This document shows, in pieces, positions 57,020 to 64,000 of a stretch of 64,000 bases of DNA. The stretch is from contig CANOTP010000004.1 in NCBI GenBank assembly GCA_947570135.1, positions 124,001-188,000 on the forward strand, read 5' to 3'. Position 1 is the first letter of the stretch. The number at the start of each line of letters is the position of its first letter. The notes under the pieces are model-generated. The model ran no database searches. It saw only the letters and a program-made list of their open reading frames with translations, and had not been told where the DNA came from. The position numbers and the translations under genes were made by a program. The DNA is from an uncultured Candidatus Melainabacteria bacterium. Lineage in GTDB: Bacteria > Cyanobacteriota > Vampirovibrionia > Gastranaerophilales > Gastranaerophilaceae.

Positions 57020-57220
57020 ATGGGTAAAATGAAAATAAGATTGTTCCCAGACGGAAGTATCCAAATGGAAACAGAGGGTATAAAAGGTAAAAAATGTGCT
57101 GATTATGCTAAAGTTCTTGAAAAATTAGCAGACGCGAAGGTTTATTCACTGGAAAGAACCGAAGAGTACTATCAAACCGAATTAACCCTTGACGAAACAC
57201 AGCGTTTAGGCGATACTTAG
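57020..57220 (+). CDS. DUF2997-family small protein
   Basis: 66 residues: KIRLFPDGSIQMETEGIKGKKCADYAKVLEKLADAKVYSLERTEEYYQ. The pattern of two strands, a helix with KGxxC, and a final EYYQ is that of DUF2997. It is found with an AAA ATPase and DUF1257 (Ycf35) in cyanobacteria. It lies last in the three-gene unit ycf46-(duplicated unknown)-DUF2997. Function unknown. The stop is followed by tRNA-Ser after 11 bases. Confidence 0.8.
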   Translation: MGKMKIRLFPDGSIQMETEGIKGKKCADYAKVLEKLADAKVYSLERTEEYYQTELTLDETQRLGDT

Positions 57221-57231
57221 ATAGTATAAAA

Positions 57232-57321
57232 GGAGACGTGTCCGAGTGGCTTAAGGTGCAATCTTGGAAAGGTTGTGTGGGGGTTACTCCACCGTGAGTT
57301 CGAATCTCACCGTCTCCGCCA
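57232..57321 (+). tRNA. tRNA-Ser (GGA)
   Basis: A class II tRNA with acceptor GGAGACG/CGTCTCC, anticodon GGA (CTTGGAAAG), a long variable arm (TGTGGGGGTTACTCCACC) and T arm GTGAGTTCGAATCTCAC. Discriminator G at 57318 and an encoded CCA (57319-57321), unlike the other tRNAs here. Confidence 0.95.
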
Positions 57322-57419
57322 TTTTATAAAAATTGATTTAATCCTTTGTAATAAATTTTTTCAACACTTCGGCATATTTTTATATGCTGATATTTATATG
57401 TATTGCGAAAATTTTCAGC

Positions 57420-57448
57420 TTGACAACAGCTCCTGTTAGATTTAAAAC
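57420..57448 (+). promoter_or_regulatory. Possible promoter of the hydrogenase-like operon
   Basis: TTGACA (57420-57425) is a perfect -35. After 17 bases the -10 reads TAAAAC (57443-57448), a poor match. The inverted repeat AACAG-ctc-CTGTT (57425-57437) overlaps the spacer and could bind a regulator. Confidence 0.4.
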
Positions 57449-57481
57449 TAAATACAGGATACATTTATCTTTGGTAAACTT

Positions 57482-59455
57482 ATGAATAGCTTTTTTACAG
57501 GTATAATAATACTTATTTTAAGCGGTTTTGCCGTTAGTTTTGTTAACAGAAATTTTAAAATTTTAGTACTTTCATTGTTGAATACAATTGCAGCTTGTTT
57601 TTGTTTAATACCTGCGATGAAGGTATTAGTAAGCGGGAAAAATCTTATAAGCTCGTTTGATTTTAACTCTCTGTTTGGAGTTGTTAATTTTCGGATAGAT
57701 TATTTGGCAGCATTTTTTATAGTAATAATATCTGTAATGAGTGTAATTTCTGTTATTTACTCAAGAGGATATTTAAAAAGTTATGCTGATAAAAATATAG
57801 ATGCACACCTTGTATTTTTTCCGATGCTTGTAGCATCTATGCTTGCGGTTGTAACTTGTCAGAATGCAATCGTTTTTTTGATTTGTTGGGAAATCATGTC
57901 TTTAAGTTCATTTTTTCTGGTTATTTTTGAAAACGAAAAAAAAGAAGTATTAAAAGCGGGAATATCATATCTGGTATTTATGCATTTTTCGGTAATATTT
58001 ATTATGCTTGCATTTGCATTACTTTCCGTGTATTCAAAAAGTTTTGATTTTTCTAGTTTTTCAAGTGTATTGGAAGGTCATAAATATTTGGCAAATGTTG
58101 TTTTTTTATTAGCTTTTATCGGGTTTGGAACGAAGGCAGGATTTGTACCTTTTCATAATTGGCTTCCTAAAGCTCATCCCGCAGCCCCAAGCCATGTTAG
58201 CGGTATAATGTCCGGGGTTATGATTAAAACAGGGCTTTACGGAATACTAAGGGTAATTTCTATTGTCGGGACACCTTCTAAATCAGTTTCATTTATTGTC
58301 TTTATTGTTTCTCTTATAACCGCGCTTTACGGTATTTTGTATGCCATAACCCAAAATGATATTAAAAAACTTTTAGCTTACAGCAGTATTGAAAATATAG
58401 GAATTATTGGTACAGGTTTAGGTATTGGAATGCTAGGATTGTCATATCATCAGTCGTTGGTTGCAATTTTGGGGTTCTCGGGCGGACTTTTTCATATATT
58501 GAATCATTCTGTTTTTAAAGAGTTATTGTTCCTTTCGGCAGGTAGTGTTTATACTAGAACTCATACGAGAAATATTGAAAAGCTGGGCGGACTTATAAAA
58601 ACAATGCCAAATACGGCTGTATTGTTCTTAATTGCATCGGTTTCAATTTGTGCATTACCTCCGTTAAACGGTTTCGTGGGCGAATTTTTAATATATTTGG
58701 GAATGTTTAACGGCTTAGCAAGCAATAATTTCTTTACAATGATTGTGATGTTGTTTGGTATTGCTTGTTTAGCACTTGTTGGAACTATGGCTGTACTTTG
58801 TTTTACAAAAGCGTTCAGTATAATATTTTTGGGGTTGCCGAGAAGTGAACATTCTTCAAACGTAACTGAAGATTGTGAAAGTTCTATGATATTACCGATG
58901 AGCTTTCTTGCTGTTTTAATTTTTGGTATCGGATTATTTTCAATAGTTGCCTTTTCTCTTGTGTTAAAACCTGTAAGTGTATTTGTAGATGTAAATCAAT
59001 ATAATATTCTATCAGCACTTTCATTGATAGGGTTTATTACATTATATGCTTTAGTATTTTTAACCATGCTTGGTTTGGTAATTTTTATAAAAATAAAAAC
59101 CTCAAAGTGTAAAATCTCAATACAAGATACTTGGGGTTGCGGATATGATAGAGCAAATAATAAAATGCAATATTCAGCATCATCTTATGCAAGTCCGTTT
59201 TTATCAATGCTTACACCATTATTTAAGAAAGTGTTTGATATTGAAAAACCAAGGAAACTTTTCCCTGAAAGTTCTCATTTTAACTTGCAATTTGAAGATA
59301 TTGAAGAAGCTTATCTTATTAATCCGTTAGTTAAATATGATGAATGGTTTTTATCCAAATTTGAAGCTCTTCAAAGCGGAAACATTCAATCTTATATCAA
59401 GTACGGTTTGATATTCCTTATTATAATTATAGTTGGGAGTTTATTTATAAAATGA
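57482..59455 (+). CDS. Proton-antiporter-like subunit, HyfB/NuoL type
   Basis: 657 residues with 14-16 membrane helices. The antiporter core shows [42 protein letters not shown] (lysine of the half-channel and the HPAAPS element) and [17 protein letters not shown] (the second channel). The C-terminal tail [23 protein letters not shown] is typical of HyfB/EhrA-like subunits. First gene of a six-gene operon; it overlaps the next by 4 bases. It would pump or exchange protons driven by the redox arm. Confidence 0.93.
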   Translation: [657 protein letters not shown]

Positions 59456-60372
59456 TTTTAAGACTAATTGCGGATATAATAATACTTTTATTTGCGCCGT
59501 TTTTAATGGCGGGTTTGATAAAGAAAACAAAAGCCTTTTGGGGCGGAAGAAAGGGTCCTTCCGTATTTCAGCCGTTGTATGATTTTATAAAATTGTGGAA
59601 AAAAGATTATGTAATAAGTAAAACGACATCGGGTGTATTTAGGATAGCTCCTGTTGTAATGATTGTATCTGTACTTTTTGCGTCAATGTTTATTCCGCTT
59701 GCATCCGGCTCTTCTGTTGTCAGTGTAGCAGGCGGGTTAATAGTTTTTGCTTATACGTTAAGTATAGGTAAATTCTTTGCATTGATTTCAGCTATGGATA
59801 CGGGAAGTAGTTTTGAAGGTATGGGAGCTTCTCGTGAAGCTTGTTTTACTTCAATTGTTGAACCTGCGTTTTTTATTACGGTGGGTTCAATAATGGCATT
59901 AAGCGGTAATTATACATTTGATAGTTTACGAGAAATTTTTGCAAATGCTGGTCATTATGGTATTCTTATCGCAATTTTTGCGGTAGTTGTGTTGTTTTTG
60001 ATGATTTTAATTGAAGGTTCCAGGGTTCCTGTTGATGATCCTGCTACTCACCTTGAGTTAACTATGATTCACGAAGTAATGATTCTTGATAATTCAGGAA
60101 GTGATTTAGCTTTATACACTTGGGCTAATGGAATTAAAATGTTACTTATCTCGTCGTTAATAGCTTTTATAATTATTCCTGCAGGGTTGAACGAATGGGT
60201 AAATGTTTTAGCTTACTTGGGTGTTATGGCTTTAATTTCTGTTATTATCGGAACGGTTGAATCAGGTATGGCAAGAATAAGAATGTCACATGTTTTTGAA
60301 TTTATATTCATTATGAGTTCATTAGCGTTGGTTGTATTTGCACTGGTAACAGCAAAGATGTTTGGAGGCTAA
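59452..60372 (+). CDS. Membrane subunit HyfC/NuoH-like
   Basis: 306 residues, about eight membrane helices. NuoH-type segments: GRKGPSVFQPLYDFIKLWKKD, ISAMDTGSSFEGMGASREACFTSIVEPAFFITVG, and LIEGSRVPVDDPATHLELTMIHEVMILDNSG with the acidic residues that couple the peripheral arm to the membrane. It ends one base before the next gene. Confidence 0.94.
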   Translation: MILRLIADIIILLFAPFLMAGLIKKTKAFWGGRKGPSVFQPLYDFIKLWKKDYVISKTTSGVFRIAPVVMIVSVLFASMFIPLASGSSVVSVAGGLIVFAYTLSIGKFFALISAMDTGSSFEGMGASREACFTSIVEPAFFITVGSIMALSGNYTFDSLREIFANAGHYGILIAIFAVVVLFLMILIEGSRVPVDDPATHLELTMIHEVMILDNSGSDLALYTWANGIKMLLISSLIAFIIIPAGLNEWVNVLAYLGVMALISVIIGTVESGMARIRMSHVFEFIFIMSSLALVVFALVTAKMFGG

Positions 60373-61017
60373 ATGACAGACGGATTTATAATACTTTTCG
60401 GATTAACAATGTTATATTTGGCGGCAACCAGTAGGATTATTGCACATATCAGATTATTAATAATTCAGGGAGTTTTGTTATTTTTAATATGTTGCGGAGA
60501 ACATGCTAACGGATTAAATATAATCTTTATGATAATTGAAACTCTTGTTGTTAAATCAATTGTTATACCTTGGTTTTTATATAGAGTTTTGAAGAAAACT
60601 CATTCTAACCGAGATGCAGCTGCAAATATTCCGCATTTTTACTGTTTGGTAATTTCAAGTATTATCTTACTGGGCGGATTTTTACTTTCAAACTATTATA
60701 TTTCATCCGTAAAACTTATTTCTTCGATGTACTTTGGGGTTTCAATTTCAACTATTATTATAAGCTTATGGCTGATTACAATTAAACATAAAATTATTTC
60801 AAACGTAATCGAATTTATTACAATGGAAAACGGAATATTTTTACTTTCTTTATCTGTTGCAAAAGAAATGCCGATGCTTGTTAATATGGGTGTTTTATTA
60901 GACGTATTTATTGCGGTTTACATTCTCGGATTATTTGTAAACGAAATAAATAAGGAATTTAAAGATTTGGAAGTTTCGAATTTATCAGACTTAAAGGACT
61001 ATGAATATAATGATTAA
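60373..61017 (+). CDS. Membrane subunit HyfE-like
   Basis: 214 residues with six or seven helices. IIETLVVKSIVIPWFLYRVLKK resembles the conserved HyfE/EhrC stretch; the family is related to NuoK. MENGIFLLSLSVAKEMPMLVNMGVLLDVFIAVYILGLFV is also characteristic. It overlaps the following gene by 17 bases. Confidence 0.85.
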   Translation: MTDGFIILFGLTMLYLAATSRIIAHIRLLIIQGVLLFLICCGEHANGLNIIFMIIETLVVKSIVIPWFLYRVLKKTHSNRDAAANIPHFYCLVISSIILLGGFLLSNYYISSVKLISSMYFGVSISTIIISLWLITIKHKIISNVIEFITMENGIFLLSLSVAKEMPMLVNMGVLLDVFIAVYILGLFVNEINKEFKDLEVSNLSDLKDYEYND

Positions 61018-62440
61018 TACACTGTTAATATTTCCTATAATTGCAGCTGTTCTTGTTTTGGTTATAAAAAACAAGAAGTTTGATATTGCAATGGTTAATT
61101 TATATGCATTACTTCATTTTGTTATAACAACAATGATATGTTGCGGATTCGGTAATAAAAATGCGTCAGCTTATTTTGCGGTTGATGATACAAATTTAAT
61201 ATTTTTATTGGTATTATCGGTCGTCTATCTTGCCGTAGCTGTTTATAATGCAGGGTATGCCAAAAATTTTGAAGTATCGGAAAGAAGAATAAGTCATTAT
61301 TCATTTATGATATTGGTTTTTGTTCTTTCTATGACGGGAACCTTATTAAGTACTGATTTGGGGCTAGCTTGGGTTTTAGTTGAAGCTACAACATTATCAA
61401 GCGCTTACTTAATTTATTTCAATAAAACAAAACATTCGATTGAAGCTGCATGGAAATATGTTTTTATATGTTCAATCGGTATTGCATTGGCGTTTGTCGG
61501 GATTATTTTATTAAATATATCTTCCGCAAATGTAAATACTCTTAATTTTAACGAATTATATAAATATGCTTCAAGTTTTGATGTAAATTGGCTAAAAATG
61601 GCGTTTGTATTTATGTTGTTTGGGTTTGGTGCAAAAATGGGCTTGGCTCCGGTACATTTTTGGCTTCCAGATGCACACTCGGAAGCTCCTTCTCCAATTT
61701 CGGCATTGTTATCTGCGGCTTTACTTAATTCTGCTTTTTTAGTTATTGTAAGAGTCTATAAAATCGAAACTTTAGCAGGTTGTGCAAATTCTGCAAGATT
61801 TTTATTAATTCTTATGGGTTTTATTTCCTTGTTTATAACTGCGGTATTTGTTTATCATATAAAAAATTACAAGAGAATGCTTGCATATTCTTCTATAGAG
61901 AATATGGGAATTCTTTCAATAGGGCTTGCATTGGGCGGAATTGCTTATTATGCTATAATTTTACATTTGATAGGACATTCGCTTGCGAAAGCTTCATTTT
62001 TCCTTACTTCAGGAAATGTTCTTGAATTATTCGGGACAAAAAGGATTAAATCCGTTAACGGGCTGCTGAAAGCCGATAAAAAAACTGGATGGCTGTGGAT
62101 AGTGTCATTTCTTGCAATTTGTGCATTCCCGACATCCGTTTTATTTATAAGCGAATTTTTGATTGTTAAAACAATGGTTGAGCAAAAACACTATATCCTT
62201 TGTGGATTGTTCTTACTGTTGTTAACAATTATTCTCTACGGAATAGGGTATGTAATCATTAAAACTTCATTAGGAAAAATAAGTGAAGATAAAGTAAAAC
62301 TGATTGAAGAAAACAGACACAAGGTTTCAGTTTGTATGTATATTCCGCAAATAATCATGTTGATACTTGTATTTGTTCTCGGAATTTATATTCCTCCGTT
62401 TTTAAATAACATAATAAAACTTGCAGTAGCAAACTTTTAA
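61001..62440 (+). CDS. Proton-antiporter-like subunit, HyfF type
   Basis: 479 residues with about 14 helices, a second NuoL/M/N relative: [45 protein letters not shown] and [25 protein letters not shown], the two half-channels with their lysines. It is distinct from the HyfB-like gene, so the complex has two antiporter-like subunits. It overlaps HyfE by 17 bases. AAAGGA follows before the next ATG. Confidence 0.93.
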   Translation: [479 protein letters not shown]

Positions 62441-62452
62441 AAAGGATTAACA

Positions 62453-63910
62453 ATGTTAAAAATAAAAAATAATACAAAAATAAATATAAATGAAATTCCA
62501 ATATTACAGATAAAAGATTTTAGAGAAGAAATTATTTCACTAAATTTCCGTCCAATCGGATTTTTTGGTAAGTCTTCCGAAAATGATTCAGTCAGATTGT
62601 TTGCTGTTCTAGCAGATGATAAAGCGGGAGATATTTATATTTCATCAACAAAATTTTCAGCTGATGAAAAAAGTTATGAATGTCTAACGAAAGAAATTCC
62701 GGCATTTCATATTTTTGAGCGCGAATTTTATGAACAATTCGGGGTAGAACCGTTAAATCATCCTTGGTTAAAACCTGTTAGAATTAATCAGGATAAATAT
62801 GAATTTTTTGAAATGACGGGTGAAGAGGTTCACCAGGTTGCCGTAGGTCCGATTCACGCAGGGGTAATTGAACCGGGACATTTTAGGTTTATGTGTAACG
62901 GCGAAACTGTATATCACCTTGAAATAATGCTTGGATATCAGCATCGAGGTATTGAAGAACTTATGTTAATATCTCCGAGTAATCAACTTGCAGAATCAAT
63001 ATGTGGAGATAGCGTAATAGCATATAATACGGCATATTCTCAAATTATGGAAATCTTGCAGGATGTGACAATTTCAGATAGGGCTCAGTTGATAAGAAAA
63101 GCTGCGCTTGAAATGGAAAGAATGGCTATTCATATAGGAGATTTAGGCGCAATCGCAGGTGACATTGCTTATCTGATGGGAGCATCTGTTTTCGGAGCGA
63201 CAAGAACCCTTGTAATTAATACAATGCTTGAATTTTGCGGAAGTCGTTTTGGCAGAGGTTTAATTTGTACAGGTGGAGTTAATTATGATTTTACGGAAGA
63301 AAAGCTTAATCAAGCTCTAAAAACATTTGAAAAAGTTATTAAAGATGTTGAAAGAATGGTTAATACTATGTTAAAAAGTTCAACTGTTATGTCTAGGCTT
63401 GAAAAAACGGGTACAATAAGTATGGAACGAGCAAAAGAAGCAGGACTTGTTGGAATGGCAGCCAGAGCAGCAGGAGTTGAACTTGATTCCAGATTTGATT
63501 TCCCTGATAAATGGATGAGTGAACTCAAAATTGAAAAGAAGAAATTTAAAGCTACAGGTGATGTAAATGCTCGATTTAAACTAAGATATAAAGAGATTTT
63601 GCAATCATATTCTATGATAAAGAAAATATTTGCGAAGTTGCAAGAATGTAAAAATCAAGATTTATTTACTAGTGCAAGTAATAATCTTTCTCAAAATTCT
63701 TTAGCTATCTCAATTGTTGAGGGCTGGAGAGGTGAAGTCGTACATATTGCAATGACTGATGGAAATGGAAATTTATCTCGTTATAAAATAAAAGATCCGT
63801 CTTTTAATAATTGGTATGGACTTGCGCTTGCGGTAAGGAACAATGGTGTTTCAGACTTCCCGCTGTGTAATAAAAGTTTTAACCTGTCATACTCCGGCAA
63901 TGATTTATAA
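62453..63910 (+). CDS. HyfG/HycE-like large subunit without paired NiFe cysteines (Ehr-type)
   Basis: 485 residues. The N-terminal part (about 1-120) is NuoC-like (FHIFEREFYEQFGVEPLNHPWL). The rest is NuoD-like: VGPIHAGVIEPGHFRFMCNGETVYHLEIMLGYQHRGIEEL. In NiFe hydrogenases two CxxC pairs bind the metal. Here the first site is ESICGDSVIAYN, with one Cys (184) and no second. The C-terminal site DPCxxC is replaced by DPSFNNWYGLALAV, followed by PLCNKSFNLSYSGNDL. The paired ligands are thus missing and a NiFe centre cannot form. This fits energy-converting hydrogenase-related (Ehr) large subunits. AAAGGA lies 8 bases before the ATG. The next gene follows after 11 bases. Confidence 0.9.
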   Translation: MLKIKNNTKININEIPILQIKDFREEIISLNFRPIGFFGKSSENDSVRLFAVLADDKAGDIYISSTKFSADEKSYECLTKEIPAFHIFEREFYEQFGVEPLNHPWLKPVRINQDKYEFFEMTGEEVHQVAVGPIHAGVIEPGHFRFMCNGETVYHLEIMLGYQHRGIEELMLISPSNQLAESICGDSVIAYNTAYSQIMEILQDVTISDRAQLIRKAALEMERMAIHIGDLGAIAGDIAYLMGASVFGATRTLVINTMLEFCGSRFGRGLICTGGVNYDFTEEKLNQALKTFEKVIKDVERMVNTMLKSSTVMSRLEKTGTISMERAKEAGLVGMAARAAGVELDSRFDFPDKWMSELKIEKKKFKATGDVNARFKLRYKEILQSYSMIKKIFAKLQECKNQDLFTSASNNLSQNSLAISIVEGWRGEVVHIAMTDGNGNLSRYKIKDPSFNNWYGLALAVRNNGVSDFPLCNKSFNLSYSGNDL

Positions 63911-63921
63911 GGAATTGAAAA

Positions 63922-64000
63922 ATGTTAGATACACTAAAATCAAGAATATTTCAAGGTAAACAATATATAAAAGATATTAGAAATGCTTCGATAAAAGAAG
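63922..64000 (+). CDS. HyfI/NuoB-like small subunit, N-terminal fragment
   Basis: The window ends after 26 codons: MLDTLKSRIFQGKQYIKDIRNAS. The start MLDTLKxRxxQGxQYIxD is as in the Fe-S small subunits that follow the large subunit in Hyf/Ehr operons. AAGGAAT precedes the ATG. The cluster-binding cysteines lie outside the window. Confidence 0.75.
   Translation, partial: MLDTLKSRIFQGKQYIKDIRNASIKE

Noticed and set aside
62453-63910. Functional NiFe hydrogenase
   Set aside because: Both CxxC metal-binding pairs are absent at their expected positions.

Overview
The window (64 kb, AT-rich, mostly short intergenic gaps, strong Shine-Dalgarno and sigma70-type signals) looks like a chromosome segment of a non-photosynthetic relative of Cyanobacteria, most likely gut Melainabacteria/Vampirovibrionia (Gastranaerophilales). 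The evidence is: homologues of plastid/cyanobacterial ycf23 and ycf46; a ycf46-linked DUF2997 gene; a cyanobacterial InrS-like metal sensor; an SLH-domain envelope protein; Gram-negative envelope genes (MlaA, MlaE, AsmA-like, O-antigen ligase, heptose-kinase-like); and many prepilin-like proteins with the N-terminal FTLAE(V/T)LITLGIIG helix. The assignment is inferred from gene content, not from a phylogeny.

Layout. 0-9 kb: an ABC-transporter permease fragment, three XRE/prepilin or leader/prepilin units, and rpsT, rpsB and tsf. 9-16 kb (mostly minus strand): PdxA-like dehydrogenase with a DUF1537 kinase, ssb, trpS, an MlaE permease and a trypsin-like protease; then ycf23 and another prepilin. 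16-25 kb: sugar kinase, DUF4330 and O-antigen ligase, then tsaB, tsaE, a GGDEF protein, yebC and an SLH protein. 25-33 kb is accessory: a MlaA/alpha-beta-hydrolase fusion, two zinc-protease-like proteins, AbiH, small unknowns, a broken ORF and three tRNAs. 33-44 kb: rpmE, a prepilin/XRE pair, thyX, dtd, a low-complexity protein with rimM and trmD, acyl-activating enzyme, acyl-ACP thioesterase and Na/Pi transporter. 44-57 kb: a decayed prepilin/XRE pair, a giant AsmA-like protein, WG-repeat protein, CDF transporter with its CsoR-family sensor, aroA, an NrdG-like activase, and the ycf46/DUF2997 module. 57-64 kb: tRNA-Ser and a hydrogenase-4/complex I-like operon running off the window end.

The most unusual feature is the family of seven prepilin-like genes. 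They fall into two classes. Four lie head-to-head with a small XRE repressor gene (three intact pairs and one pair in which both partners are decayed). Three share a duplicated promoter-proximal leader (SD, ATG, about 10 codons, G-run). In all three, the ATG frame is offset from the prepilin frame by the same one base at the G-run, which suggests programmed slippage, phase variation or a leader peptide. The mature proteins diverge but share a D-x-N-G...P-N signature near the C terminus.

The hydrogenase-like operon keeps the order HyfB-HyfC-HyfE-HyfF-HyfG-HyfI, but its large subunit lacks the paired NiFe-ligating cysteines. It therefore looks like an energy-converting-hydrogenase-related (Ehr) complex rather than a hydrogenase. 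Pili, envelope lipid transport, lipopolysaccharide assembly and an ion-pumping redox complex together fit a fermentative, surface-interacting didermic bacterium.
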